Shown: in pieces, positions 35,802-44,497 of the stretch
How the letters are laid out: every line of letters starts with the position of its first letter
Position numbering within the stretch: position 1 is the stretch's first letter
Notes under the pieces: generated by a model
Seen by the model: the letters and a program-made list of their open reading frames with translations, nothing else
What the model was told of the DNA's origin: nothing
Database searches by the model: none
Program-made: the position numbers and the translations under genes
NCBI GenBank assembly: GCA_028711415.1
Contig: JAQTSG010000003.1
Location: forward strand, 1-45,222
DNA: 45,222 bases
Direction of reading: 5' to 3'
From: Patescibacteria group bacterium
Lineage (GTDB): Bacteria > Patescibacteriota > Patescibacteriia > Patescibacteriales > JAQTRU01

Positions 35802-37403
35802 ATGAAAGATTTAAGAGATAATTTTTATTGGCGGGCGATTTTGGTTTTTATCGTTTTTTTCAGCATTTTTTTTCTTGGCCACTTGCTGAAGGAGGGTTTT
35901 TGGTCAATCGATGACCCTTATTATCACGCCAAGCATAGCGCCCTGATAGCCCAGACAGGAGATTTAACCTTAGTTGAGCCCTGGCTTGAGTTTCACTTTT
36001 TGAACTACGCGCCTAACGATCCCTGGTGGGGTTTCCACCTATGGCAGGCGGTTTTTATTTATTTTTTTGGCGTTTTTTTAGGCGTAAAAATTTCTGCCGC
36101 GGCCCTTACCGGTTTATTTTTCGCGGTTTTTTATCTTATTTTAAAAAAATTTTCCGTGCGGCATCCTTTTGTTTGGGTTTGCCTTGTTTTTATTTCCTCA
36201 AATTATTTTCAGTTCAGAATGTTTTTAGAGAGGCCGCAAATTTTAGGTCTGATAATACTTCCTGTTTTTTCTTATTTGTTAGTTAACCCCATTAGAAATA
36301 ACGGGGTTAAGAAGAAATACTTTTTGATTTTTTTTCTGGCCTTTTTCTTTACCCTTGCTTACCATTTTTTTCTTTCCTTGTTTCTCCTGATATTTTTTTA
36401 CTCTCTGGCTGAATATTATCAGGCAAGAAGAATCGACCTAAAGCCGTTTATTTTTACCGGCTTGGGAATTATCACTGGGATTTTACTTCATCCTAATAGT
36501 TTAAATTATTTATTCGTGGTTTTTGTCCATTTCGTGGAAGTTCTTTACTTAAAGTTTATTGGCGTTAATTTGGGAGTGGGCATTGAACTTTACCCAAGCC
36601 TCCTGCCCGAGTTTATCTTCAGTAATTTTTTGATATTTGTCCCATTCTGTCTGGCGGTTGTCCTGTTTCTGGCCGTTAGGCAGATAAACGAGGACCGGAA
36701 AATGATTTTTTATTTTCTCGTAAGCGTTTTTTGGTTTTTGGTAAGTTTGGTGGTTATCCGGGGAACTGATTTTTGGATTCCTTTCGGCTGGCTGTTTGTA
36801 ATCCTTGTTTTTGAAAAATTTTCCCGGACGGATGACTGGCTATGCGTTAAGGATTTTTTCCGCCGCTACCTTAATTTAAAAATAGCCGGATTTTTTTTCT
36901 TTGCTTTTATTTTATTCGCCTCTTTTTTCAATATTGCGGAAAATTTTTTCTTAAGAACCTGGGAGTGCAATAAAAATCTTTTTGTCCGTCATATGGCTGA
37001 CGCTAATAGCTGGCTTAAAGAAAATACCCCGGCGGATTCCGTTATTTTTTACGATGATTGGTCTTTCTGGCCGATAATGTTTTTCCACAATGACCATAAC
37101 CGCTATCTTACCGGCATGGACCCGACTTTTCTTTATGAATACAATTCCGAGATTTCCTGGGTTTGGAAAAATATTAGCCACAAAGGGATTTATTGTGATA
37201 AGCCGGAACTTTGCTTAGAAATTAGCCCGCGGGACAATATAAAGTTAATCAAGGCGGCTATCAGAGAGACGTTTAACTCAAGTTATATTCTTTTAAAAAA
37301 CGACCAGCGGCGTCCTTTCGTTAATCTCCTGGCGACGGACAGAAAAGACTTCGCCAGAGTTTTTGACAACGGAACGATTTTGGTTTATAAAATTATTCCC
37401 TGA
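35802..37403 (+). CDS. Multi-pass GT-C-like glycosyltransferase
   Basis: 533 aa from ATG 35802 (a TTG at 35796 overlaps the previous stop). About eleven hydrophobic helices and, in the first extracellular loop, FWSIDDPYYHAKHSAL, the acidic motif expected in STT3/PglB/PMT-like GT-C enzymes that use lipid-linked sugars. The C-terminal 120 residues are soluble (ANSWLKENTPADSVIFYDDWSFWP...). Paired with the GT2 gene it suggests glycosylation of the surface proteins encoded around it. A copy of the palindromic element adds LVNPIRNNGVK (36284-36310) between two helices. Confidence 0.82.
   Translation: MKDLRDNFYWRAILVFIVFFSIFFLGHLLKEGFWSIDDPYYHAKHSALIAQTGDLTLVEPWLEFHFLNYAPNDPWWGFHLWQAVFIYFFGVFLGVKISAAALTGLFFAVFYLILKKFSVRHPFVWVCLVFISSNYFQFRMFLERPQILGLIILPVFSYLLVNPIRNNGVKKKYFLIFFLAFFFTLAYHFFLSLFLLIFFYSLAEYYQARRIDLKPFIFTGLGIITGILLHPNSLNYLFVVFVHFVEVLYLKFIGVNLGVGIELYPSLLPEFIFSNFLIFVPFCLAVVLFLAVRQINEDRKMIFYFLVSVFWFLVSLVVIRGTDFWIPFGWLFVILVFEKFSRTDDWLCVKDFFRRYLNLKIAGFFFFAFILFASFFNIAENFFLRTWECNKNLFVRHMADANSWLKENTPADSVIFYDDWSFWPIMFFHNDHNRYLTGMDPTFLYEYNSEISWVWKNISHKGIYCDKPELCLEISPRDNIKLIKAAIRETFNSSYILLKNDQRRPFVNLLATDRKDFARVFDNGTILVYKIIP
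36284..36310. repeat. Palindromic element inside the GT-C gene
   Basis: TTAACCCCATTAGAAATAACGGGGTTAA, palindromic around its centre, in frame and coding for VNPIRNNGV in a loop between helices. Confidence 0.85.
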
Positions 37404-37537
37404 CCGCGCCTTGGCGTTATCCGCCCACTTTAATATTAGTAAAAACACATTTCCTTTATTTTCCCGAATATGGTAAAATATAGGAAATAATAGCGAGTTG
37501 ATAAGCTAGGCGAGATATGATTATTTAAAGGGTAAAT

Positions 37538-37900
37538 ATGCCAAAGCCAAGATTTTTTTTGTTAATATTATTTCTTTTTTTACTGCCTTTTATTTTCACC
37601 GGCTGTTTTAAAAAGCAAGAGGCGGATACTGATATTTGGTCGGGTGATAAAGCTTCGGAGGAAGATGAGATTATTTCCGAAGAGGGGTCGCAGCGGGAGG
37701 CTGAAGCGATAGGAGAGGTTCCTAAGAGCAAAGAAGATTTAAAGAAATTATTAGAAAGATTAGAAAAAGATAGCGCCAAAGCGACTTCAGACATTGATGA
37801 ATCAACTTTGGATATCGATGCTTCTGCCGTAGAAGAAGGCGGATCGGTTGCTCCGCCGGAAGAGGAAGAAATTGACGTTTCCGATATTGATAATCTTTAA
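37538..37900 (+). CDS. Small acidic lipoprotein
   Basis: 120 aa. Lipobox IFTGC (Cys ~24) followed by a strongly acidic, probably unstructured domain with a predicted helix KSKEDLKKLLERLEKD. No family recognised. The FN3 protein gene starts 11 bp after the stop. It is the first gene of a run that continues to the pilin array. Confidence 0.7.
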   Translation: MPKPRFFLLILFLFLLPFIFTGCFKKQEADTDIWSGDKASEEDEIISEEGSQREAEAIGEVPKSKEDLKKLLERLEKDSAKATSDIDESTLDIDASAVEEGGSVAPPEEEEIDVSDIDNL

Positions 37901-37911
37901 TTTTTTCCGAT

Positions 37912-39978
37912 ATGGCCAAAAGAAAGATATTTTTTATTATTCTGCCCTGCCTGTTTCTTCTCCCCTTTTTAGCTGAAGCCCGTATTTATTATAGCCCGAA
38001 TTTAAAGGCAAACGAAGTAGTAACTTCAGATACTTTAGGGGTAAACTGGTACGCGGGCAAAAATGAGAAATACGGCGTCTATTACAAAAAGGAGGGGGCT
38101 TATGATTATGTTTTCGCGGCGGCTACCAGTACGCCGTCAAATCTTACTCTGCCGATTATTTATTATAAATCAGGTTTAGAAGTCGGCACTCTTTATAGTT
38201 TTAAAGTTAAGGCCTGCGCGGCGGAGTACGCCGATTCCGGAGATTGTTTTTCTTCTGAATCTAAATGTTTGGAAACGGAAGAATGTATATTTTCCAGCCC
38301 TTTATCTTTAACTACTAATCCAGGAAAGCCCTTGCCGGACTATGAAAAATTTCCCACTTCGGTTAATTTATTTTGGCCGGCGGTAAAAGGGGCGACCTTA
38401 TACCAAATCGGATACAAAAATGAAGCCGGGGACAAGTATAACTACATAGAAACAACCCAAAAAGAATATACGGTGAGCGGGTTAGTTTCCGATACCGCGT
38501 ATAATTTTAAAATTCAGGCCTGTAATAGCCGGAAGGCGGATACCAATAATGATAGAGAATACGAAGAAGGCTGCTCGGGATTCAGCCGGGTTATTTCCCT
38601 AAAGACCCCGAAAGAGCAGACCATAGCCGAACTGGAAGGAAATTATGAGAGAAAGAATTTAAGGTTAGAAAAGACTTTAGCGGGTTATCTTGATTATATA
38701 AATAAACTTAAAAATTTATCGGCGGCCACCCGTTCTGATTTTATCGGCGAGATTACCAATACCAGAAAGCAGGGGGCTTTGGATTTATTAAAGTCAGAGC
38801 GGGAAAGCGTTAAAACGGAAACAAAAAAAGAGGTTATTGAGGCCAAAATAGCGGATTTAGACAAAATCAGAAAACCGCAGCTTGAACTATTAAATTATAA
38901 ACTGAAGATTTTTAAAAAGTGCGACGGCTATTATAAAAAACTTGCTGATTTGCGGACTAAGGTCGGGACTTTTCCGGAAATTCCCGAGACCGCCAAAGAT
39001 AGTTTTATAAAAGCCGGAGGGCATATAGATAAAGCCATAGAAAACTATCGGAGTAATTACGAGGAGGCGGTTTTAGCCGGAAAATTACCTGTCGCCGTCG
39101 CCAATTTAACCGGCAGTCTTGCTTTTATTAAGACTTTGTACGAAAATATAAATAGGGACGAGTCTTATAAGACGGCCGAAGTCATATATAAAACTTTTTA
39201 TAGCGTGAGCGAAATTAACAGTAAGCTTGAGTCTCTAAAAAGTTATTCCCGTTTTGATAATAAGAAATGCTTATTTAAGGTATTTATCGGCTATTATCCG
39301 GGCGCGGGAGAGGTTTATTTTGAAGATAAATTCAGGGAGATGCTTGACGATTTTGAGAATTATTACCGAGGTTATGTCGCTGATAAGAAATGGGATTCTT
39401 ACGAAACGGCCTATAAAGATTATAATCATTTAAGGGGAAATGACCGGTATAACAAGGCGGTTATAATAGTAAACAATCTTAAAAAACTTAATTCCATTTT
39501 AGTTAAGGTGGACGATTATTATTCCCGGATTAACAGTTTTAGTAAAACTTCTCCGGAGGTTAAAGCGAAAGCCGTGAATTTCAGCGTGGCCATAAAAGAT
39601 AAACTGCAATTTGGCGTCAATCCTTTAGCTAAGGAAATAGTGGATAATCCGGATAAGGCGACAACCGCGAAAATAAATAGCTATCTCGGGCATAAAACTT
39701 TCGGCTATTTTTATAAAGGGGTAAAGCTCTTAAATGATTTTAATATTAGGAGAGAAAATTTAGATAAAATAATAGCCGCGATCGGCGCCTGCCCGGCCGT
39801 CACCGGCAACCTTGGGCAAGCCGATTCAAAAAAGATTTTGGCGGAAGGGAAATTAAGAGAATTTTCAGTTGATGACCTTGAGGCGACAAAATTAAAATAT
39901 AAAGAATTTGAAAATTTTTACCGGGAAGCTTCAAATTATTATAAGGCGGCGATTGCCGAAGCTAAGAAGTGTTTATAA
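37912..39978 (+). CDS. Secreted protein with two FN3 domains and a long helical part
   Basis: 688 aa. Signal peptide (FLLPFLAEA|R), FN3-like domains at ~25-140 and ~145-240 (VNLFWPAVKGATLYQIGYKN, YTVSGLVSDTAYNFKIQACNSR, with paired Cys), then about 450 residues of alpha helix with scattered Cys and many Lys/Asp/Tyr, resembling a stalk or coiled bundle. No C-terminal anchor is visible. Upstream of the pilin array on the same strand, so it may be a surface or pilus-associated adhesin; this is inference. Confidence 0.8.
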   Translation: MAKRKIFFIILPCLFLLPFLAEARIYYSPNLKANEVVTSDTLGVNWYAGKNEKYGVYYKKEGAYDYVFAAATSTPSNLTLPIIYYKSGLEVGTLYSFKVKACAAEYADSGDCFSSESKCLETEECIFSSPLSLTTNPGKPLPDYEKFPTSVNLFWPAVKGATLYQIGYKNEAGDKYNYIETTQKEYTVSGLVSDTAYNFKIQACNSRKADTNNDREYEEGCSGFSRVISLKTPKEQTIAELEGNYERKNLRLEKTLAGYLDYINKLKNLSAATRSDFIGEITNTRKQGALDLLKSERESVKTETKKEVIEAKIADLDKIRKPQLELLNYKLKIFKKCDGYYKKLADLRTKVGTFPEIPETAKDSFIKAGGHIDKAIENYRSNYEEAVLAGKLPVAVANLTGSLAFIKTLYENINRDESYKTAEVIYKTFYSVSEINSKLESLKSYSRFDNKKCLFKVFIGYYPGAGEVYFEDKFREMLDDFENYYRGYVADKKWDSYETAYKDYNHLRGNDRYNKAVIIVNNLKKLNSILVKVDDYYSRINSFSKTSPEVKAKAVNFSVAIKDKLQFGVNPLAKEIVDNPDKATTAKINSYLGHKTFGYFYKGVKLLNDFNIRRENLDKIIAAIGACPAVTGNLGQADSKKILAEGKLREFSVDDLEATKLKYKEFENFYREASNYYKAAIAEAKKCL

Positions 39979-40062
39979 TATTTATTATTAGAATAAAAAT
40001 TCTTGGCAATATTTACAATATTAATTAAAAATATCAGGCCAAGATTAGAGGGGAGGTGAAAT

Positions 40063-40476
40063 ATGAAAGAAAAGATCTATAAAAATCTATTAGCGGCGTT
40101 TGTAATTATGTTAATTATGGCTCCGGCGTTTGCTTTAGTCCTGCCAGTCCAGGCGCAAGGCCCCGATGAATTACTTTGGGGAAACCAGGAGGAAAATGTG
40201 GATGAAGCATTAGGGTTAGGTAATGAAGACCCGAGAGTGATAATTTCGCGAGTGATTAACGTCGCCCTGGGATTTTTAGGCATTATCGCCGTTGTTATAA
40301 TCATTTTGGGCGGGTTTAAATGGATGACCGCCGGCGGCAACGACGATAAGGTGGCCGAATCCAAAAAATTGATTTTTGCCGGCATTGTTGGCTTGGTTAT
40401 AATTTTAGCGGCTTGGGGGCTTGCTAAATTCGTTATTGGCGCGCTTTATAACGCAACTGGCGCTAACAATGTATAG
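40063..40476 (+). CDS. VirB2/TrbC-like pilin, array copy 1
   Basis: 137 aa, Shine-Dalgarno GGGGAGGTG. Signal peptide ending ...LPVQAQG, polar segment, helix 1 VINVALGFLGIIAVVIIILGGFKWM, loop TAGGNDDKVAESKK, helix 2 FAGIVGLVIILAAWGLAKFVI. The WMTAGGN/DDKV loop is the family hallmark. VirB2/TrbC proteins form the pilus of type IV secretion systems. First of seven consecutive paralogs; followed by strong hairpins (40479-40546) that may lower transcription of the rest. Confidence 0.82.
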   Translation: MKEKIYKNLLAAFVIMLIMAPAFALVLPVQAQGPDELLWGNQEENVDEALGLGNEDPRVIISRVINVALGFLGIIAVVIIILGGFKWMTAGGNDDKVAESKKLIFAGIVGLVIILAAWGLAKFVIGALYNATGANNV

Positions 40477-40478
40477 TC

Positions 40479-40546
40479 ATTCTTAAAACCGGTTTTAAGA
40501 ATAAGTGGGTTCCCGTCCCGCCAAGGCGGGACGGGATTCCACTTCC
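40479..40546. promoter_or_regulatory. Two hairpins between pilin copies 1 and 2
   Basis: ATTCTTAAAACC/GGTTTTAAGAAT (40479-40502, perfect palindrome) and an extended stem around CCCGTCCCGCC/GGCGGGACGGG (40512-40535, extending to AAGTGGG/TCCACTT). No T-run, so more likely an mRNA processing or stability element, or an inserted repeat, than a terminator. Confidence 0.6.
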
Positions 40547-40607
40547 CTGGGCATAATATTTTTTGTGTCCAGAGCAAGTGGAAAATAAAAAATAAGGAGA
40601 AAATAAG

Positions 40608-41042
40608 ATGAAAAATATAAAATTAACACTTCTGAACAGGAAAAAAATTATTTTCAGCATTTTTTTAATTGTTTTGTTTGTCGGTTTTGTTTGCGTCCCG
40701 GTTGGACAGGCGCAACCTACTGATCCCGATGCTGTTAATTATGGCTTGGATCGGACCGCCAATGAAGGTTTTAACGCTTATGGCGGGACGCCGGCGCAGA
40801 CCGATATCCCGACTATTATTGGGAGGATTATCGGCGCCGTTTTGTCTTTTATCGGAATTCTATTTTTTGTTTTAGTTATTTACGGCGGCTATCTTTGGAT
40901 GACGGCCAGAGGCAATGAAGAGCAGGTCGGTCAGGCCATTAGTATAGTAACCCAGGCCACTATCGGTCTGATTATTGTGGCGGCCGCTTATTTAATCACC
41001 AGATTCCTGGGGGAGACAATTATAAATCAAGTTATAAGATAA
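40608..41042 (+). CDS. VirB2/TrbC-like pilin, array copy 2
   Basis: 144 aa, AAGGAGA upstream of the ATG. Signal peptide (FLIVLFVGFVCVPVGQAQ), then helix 1 IIGAVLSFIGILFFVLVIYGGYLWM, loop TARGNEEQVGQA, helix 2 ATIGLIIVAAAYLITRFL. The mature region before helix 1 (PTDPDAVNYGLDRTANEGFN) is unique to this copy. Copy 3 starts 2 bp downstream. Confidence 0.82.
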   Translation: MKNIKLTLLNRKKIIFSIFLIVLFVGFVCVPVGQAQPTDPDAVNYGLDRTANEGFNAYGGTPAQTDIPTIIGRIIGAVLSFIGILFFVLVIYGGYLWMTARGNEEQVGQAISIVTQATIGLIIVAAAYLITRFLGETIINQVIR

Positions 41043-41044
41043 CA

Positions 41045-41482
41045 ATGGTTTTTTTAAACAGCAAAAAATTAATAAGTCTGGCGATATTATCTTTTTTCGT
41101 TTTTTCTTTTCTTTTGACCGTGGGGTTGGCAAACGCTGAAGAGCCTTTAGGCGGCCTGGGAAATACCGGAGTAGGTATAGGTTATAAGACGGGGGGTGGC
41201 GAGGCGAAAACCGGAATTGCCCGTTTAATCGGCAATATTATCGGAGCGGTTATGGCTTTTATCGGTGTTGCCTTTATGGCTTTGGTTATTATGGGCGCGC
41301 TTGATATTATCGGCGCCGGTGGTAACGACGAGAAGGTAAAAGAAGGAAAAGATAAAATAAAAAACGGGGCGATTGGTATTTTAGTGATTTTTGCCGCTTA
41401 TTTACTTACGGTTGTTGTTTTCCGCATAGCCATCGGGAGCCCCGAGTCACCCGAGCTAAATATATTTAAAATCAATCTTTAA
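41045..41482 (+). CDS. VirB2/TrbC-like pilin, array copy 3 (divergent loop)
   Basis: 145 aa. Signal peptide to ~ANA|EE, helix 1 IIGAVMAFIGVAFMALVIMGALDII, loop GAGGNDEKVKEGKDK, helix 2 NGAIGILVIFAAYLLTVVVF. The usual GGYLWMTA is replaced by MGALDIIGA, so the aromatic Trp of the loop start is lost. Spaced by 3 bp from copy 4. Confidence 0.8.
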   Translation: MVFLNSKKLISLAILSFFVFSFLLTVGLANAEEPLGGLGNTGVGIGYKTGGGEAKTGIARLIGNIIGAVMAFIGVAFMALVIMGALDIIGAGGNDEKVKEGKDKIKNGAIGILVIFAAYLLTVVVFRIAIGSPESPELNIFKINL

Positions 41483-41485
41483 AAT

Positions 41486-41947
41486 ATGGGCAAAGTAGAT
41501 ACGGCAAAAAAATTAATTTGGTTTTCCCGTCCCGCCCTGGCGGTGATTGTTTTTTCGCTTTCTCTCTCTTTTGCGTTAAATGTAAGTTGGGCGCAAACTG
41601 ATGCGCCTAAGTCCGGTATTGGCAACTGGGGAAGCGAATTAGATAAAGGAGTTTCAAAGACAGGTATCTATAATACAGAGGCAACAGGGGGGGGGACGGC
41701 TGTGGCTATAGCCAAATACGTCGGCTGGATTCTTTTTTTCGCTCCGTTCTTCAGTCTTCTTTTTATGGCCAGGGTAGTTTTAGCCGGTTATGAATGGATG
41801 ACGGCGGCCGGTAACAGCGAAAAAATTGAGTTGGCGAAAAAAAGGATTAAGAACGCGGTCATCGGGATCATAATTCTAGCTATCCTTTATTTCCTGTCTT
41901 ATTTCTTTATCAATACTTTTGCCGGATTTACCGGGTATAAAATATAA
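41486..41947 (+). CDS. VirB2/TrbC-like pilin, array copy 4 (most divergent)
   Basis: 153 aa. Signal peptide (VIVFSLSLSFALNVSWA|Q), mature part with SGIGNWGSELDKGVSKTGIYN, helix 1 AKYVGWILFFAPFFSLLFMARVVLAGYEWM, loop TAAGNSEKIELAKKR, helix 2 NAVIGIIILAILYFLSYFFI. Helix 1 is longer and carries Pro, unlike the other copies, so it may serve a special position in the assembly. Confidence 0.8.
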   Translation: MGKVDTAKKLIWFSRPALAVIVFSLSLSFALNVSWAQTDAPKSGIGNWGSELDKGVSKTGIYNTEATGGGTAVAIAKYVGWILFFAPFFSLLFMARVVLAGYEWMTAAGNSEKIELAKKRIKNAVIGIIILAILYFLSYFFINTFAGFTGYKI

Positions 41948-41961
41948 CCATCTTAAATTAT

Positions 41962-42402
41962 ATGGCGCATAAAACATTTTTAAAAAAGTTTATTTTCATC
42001 ATTCTGGCGGTTTTGATAAGTCCGTTTCTAGTAAACGTGGTTCAAGCCGCGGGTGATCCAACAACTTCTTCAATCGGCCCTCTGCTGGAAGTGGCGGGAA
42101 ACGCGGCTAAGTATGAAACAGGGAAGGTAGAAAGCAATGACATCAGCATTCCGAGTATCGCCGGCGGAATTATAAAAATTTTTCTTTCCATTTTAGGCGT
42201 TATTTTTGTCGCTTTAATGCTTTACGGCGGCTATCTTTGGATGACGGCCAGAGGCAATCAGGAGATGGTTACTAAATCTAAAGAGCTGATGACCAGCGCC
42301 GTTATCGGTTTAATTATTGTTATTGCCGCTTACGCTATCACTTATTTTGTCCTGTATATGATGGCCCGGGAATATATTCAGCCGGAGGTCACCGGCTTTT
42401 AG
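41962..42402 (+). CDS. VirB2/TrbC-like pilin, array copy 5
   Basis: 146 aa. Signal peptide (IILAVLISPFLVNVVQA|AG), mature part with SSIGPLLEVAGNAAKYET, helix 1 IIKIFLSILGVIFVALMLYGGYLWM, loop TARGNQEMVTKSKELM, helix 2 SAVIGLIIVIAAYAITYFVL. Close relative of copy 6. A small palindrome (TCCCGCTTAGCGGGA, 42406-42420) follows its stop. Confidence 0.82.
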   Translation: MAHKTFLKKFIFIILAVLISPFLVNVVQAAGDPTTSSIGPLLEVAGNAAKYETGKVESNDISIPSIAGGIIKIFLSILGVIFVALMLYGGYLWMTARGNQEMVTKSKELMTSAVIGLIIVIAAYAITYFVLYMMAREYIQPEVTGF

Positions 42403-42517
42403 CTATCCCGCTTAGCGGGACTACAAATTAAGGCATTCGAATTAAATAATATTTGAAGCATTTAAATTTATTTATCTATTGGCAGGTAGAAAATAGGTCA
42501 ATTTTAATTATTAATAT

Positions 42518-42997
42518 ATGTTAAAAATTATCAAACAGGTTTCAATTTTAGCCCTTCTTACTCTGATTTTAACTTTTCCCTATTTTGTTTTTGGGCAGGA
42601 GGCATATAAAGGCCCGACAATGAAGGGCGCGCTGGAAGGATTGGGAGGAGCCAGCGGTTATGAGACAAGTGGCATTTCCGAAACTTCAGTTTCCGCTATT
42701 GCCGGCACGGCCGTAAGCGTCTTTTTAAGCATCTTAGGCATTATTTTTATAGCCTTAATACTTTACGGCGGCTATCTCTGGATGATGGCGCGGGGCAATG
42801 ACGAGCAGCTTACAAGGGCTAAAGAGCTAATAACAAGTGCGGTTATTGGTTTAATTATTGTCGTGGCGGCTTATGCCGCTAGTTATTTTATTTTTGACCG
42901 TTTAACCAGGCAGACCCTAACTACGCCAGCCGGTAGCGGCGGCTGTCCCCCCGGGCAGGTTGATTACGGCCAAGGTTGTATTACGCCCGGCACTTAA
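42518..42997 (+). CDS. VirB2/TrbC-like pilin, array copy 6 (Cys-containing tail)
   Basis: 159 aa. Signal peptide (LALLTLILTFPYFVFGQ), helix 1 AVSVFLSILGIIFIALILYGGYLWM, loop MARGNDEQLTRAKELI, helix 2 SAVIGLIIVVAAYAASYFIF. Extra C-terminal tail TPAGSGGCPPGQVDYGQGCITPGT with two Cys, possibly a disulfide-closed cap exposed outside. Near-identical core to copy 5, so probably a recent duplicate with new tail. Confidence 0.82.
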   Translation: MLKIIKQVSILALLTLILTFPYFVFGQEAYKGPTMKGALEGLGGASGYETSGISETSVSAIAGTAVSVFLSILGIIFIALILYGGYLWMMARGNDEQLTRAKELITSAVIGLIIVVAAYAASYFIFDRLTRQTLTTPAGSGGCPPGQVDYGQGCITPGT

Positions 42998-43036
42998 GGT
43001 TGGTTATAGCTAAGATAGTTTTAATTATTTAAAATT

Positions 43037-43471
43037 ATGAATCTTTATAAAAAAACAAGATATTTTTTCGCCTTTTTAGTTTTTTCTGTCTTGAATTTTA
43101 GTCTGGCTGATTTAGCCCGGTCCCAGGGCTTTGGTCCGGTAGACGGCGGCCAAGCTGAAGCTTTTAGAAACTCATCCGGATTTGCCGCTGCTGACGGGTC
43201 GTCTTTAGCGCGAATTGTATCGGTTGTAATTCAGGCCTTCTTAGGCCTGCTAGGGGTTATTTTTTTGGTGCTCCTGATAACGGCCGGATATAAATGGATG
43301 ACCGCGGCCGGCAATGAAGAAAAAATGACCGAAGCCAAAGGAACAATCTGGCGGGCGGTAATCGGCTTAATTATTACAGTAGCGGCTTATGCCATTACTT
43401 ATTTTGTGTTTAACAGTTTAGATTGGGTTGGGGGCGGTCCTGAAGCAACCGGCGGATCAGGTTGGGATTAA
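43037..43471 (+). CDS. VirB2/TrbC-like pilin, array copy 7
   Basis: 144 aa. Signal peptide (FAFLVFSVLNFSLADLARS|Q), helix 1 IVSVVIQAFLGLLGVIFLVLLITAGYKWM, loop TAAGNEEKMTEAKGTI, helix 2 RAVIGLIITVAAYAITYFVF, Gly-rich tail ending GGSGWD. Last gene of the array, closed by a terminator at 43494-43524. Confidence 0.82.
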   Translation: MNLYKKTRYFFAFLVFSVLNFSLADLARSQGFGPVDGGQAEAFRNSSGFAAADGSSLARIVSVVIQAFLGLLGVIFLVLLITAGYKWMTAAGNEEKMTEAKGTIWRAVIGLIITVAAYAITYFVFNSLDWVGGGPEATGGSGWD

Positions 43472-43493
43472 AAAGAGATAAATTTTTCTAAAG

Positions 43494-43524
43494 AAAAAGC
43501 GTTTGGGTGCTCCAAACGCTTTTT
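43494..43524. terminator. Bidirectional terminator
   Basis: AAAAAGCGTTTGG / CCAAACGCTTTTT, 13-bp stem, 5-nt loop, between the pilin array (plus) and the cassette lipoprotein (minus). Confidence 0.9.
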
Positions 43525-43544
43525 AAAAATGTGAAATTTTTTCC

Positions 43545-44270
43545 TCACCTTTTACAGTAAGAGAAAAAATTGTATTCTTCCATTTCGCCGCTTTTTTTTA
43601 CAACATCAACGGTTCGATGGGGCAGGGCCTGGATTCTATCTACCTGGGTAAGAAAATCCCCATCGTACCATTTAACGATATAATAACCTTCCGGCAGATT
43701 TATCACCGCCGAGGTCCTCCCCTGGAATTTGAGGGAATGGATTACGCCCAATTCCCTGTAATTCTCTTGAGAGATACGAAAGACCTCGATAATATGGGCA
43801 CTTCTCGTTGCGCCCATTTCATTTGCCATTTGGCCAGGGTATCGGTTTCTCCCCGGTAATGATTGTTTATTGCCTTGGGATTTTTCCATGGCCAGAACGC
43901 CTACTATTTCCTCAATAGCGGCTTTTATTTCCGGTTCCCCGGCTTGTGGCCAGATTCCCTTAAGAACGCTATCTATTTTGGCAACCGTAGTTTCTATTCC
44001 CTCTCCGGCAGTTGCCGCTACTTCTTTACCTCCCCGCGCTTCCCTGGCCAGAGCGCTGTCCCTTTCCGCAAGAGCGATTCTTCTTTCCTCAAGGGCAAGC
44101 CCCTGTCTTTCCATAAGAATATCGTGTTCCCTGTACTTCATGAAGGTGTCAGCCCTCATGAAGCCGTGCCAATTGTCCTTTTGGGACATTTTTCCGAACA
44201 TAGCCGGAGCACAACCGGTTGCCGAAACGGCAAGCACAAGCAGGGCAGAGATAAGAGAAAAATTTTTCAT
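43545..44270 (-). CDS. Lipoprotein with alanine/glutamate-rich helical region (cassette)
   Basis: 241 aa from the ATG ending at 44270, supported by GAGGAGG about 8 nt upstream; the frame is open another 21 codons. Lipobox ATGC (SATGCAP), a charged helix (MERQGLALEERRIALAERDSALAREA), and a C-terminal beta-rich part (GRTSAVINLPEGYYIVKWYDGDFLTQVDRIQAL). Base use and the strong Shine-Dalgarno resemble the other minus-strand cassettes, not the neighbours. Function unknown. Confidence 0.7.
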   Translation of the reverse strand: MKNFSLISALLVLAVSATGCAPAMFGKMSQKDNWHGFMRADTFMKYREHDILMERQGLALEERRIALAERDSALAREARGGKEVAATAGEGIETTVAKIDSVLKGIWPQAGEPEIKAAIEEIVGVLAMEKSQGNKQSLPGRNRYPGQMANEMGATRSAHIIEVFRISQENYRELGVIHSLKFQGRTSAVINLPEGYYIVKWYDGDFLTQVDRIQALPHRTVDVVKKSGEMEEYNFFSYCKR

Positions 44271-44399
44271 GGCAAACCTCCTCAATAAAGGAAATGAGAT
44301 TATTTTTCTGTTAAGAATATAGGAAAAATACAATGTTATCCAAAGAACATAGTTATATTAAAGTAGCATAGATAGAGATTTTTGTCAAGCGAATTTTCA

Positions 44400-44428
44400 T
44401 TGACTTTTTTCTTTAGCTATGATAAGAT
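44400..44428 (+). promoter_or_regulatory. Promoter of the 3D-domain gene
   Basis: TTGACT (44400-44405), 17 bp, TAAGAT (44423-44428), about 70 bp before the gene. Confidence 0.7.
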
Positions 44429-44443
44429 ATTAGTATAGATAAG

Positions 44444-44490
44444 AAAATCCCTACATTTTTTCATACTATATGGAAAGGTAGGGATTTTTA
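44444..44490 (+). terminator. Attenuator-like hairpin in the leader
   Basis: AAAATCCCTA / TAGGGATTTT with a 25-nt loop, ending in TTTTTA, located 15 nt after the predicted transcription start and just 8 nt before the start codon of the 3D-domain gene. It should either stop most transcripts (attenuation) or mask the start. Confidence 0.6.
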
Positions 44491-44497
44491 TATACAA

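Noticed and set aside
36026-36286. Alternative frame inside the GT-C gene
   Set aside because: Out of frame with a well-supported multi-pass membrane protein; no start signal.
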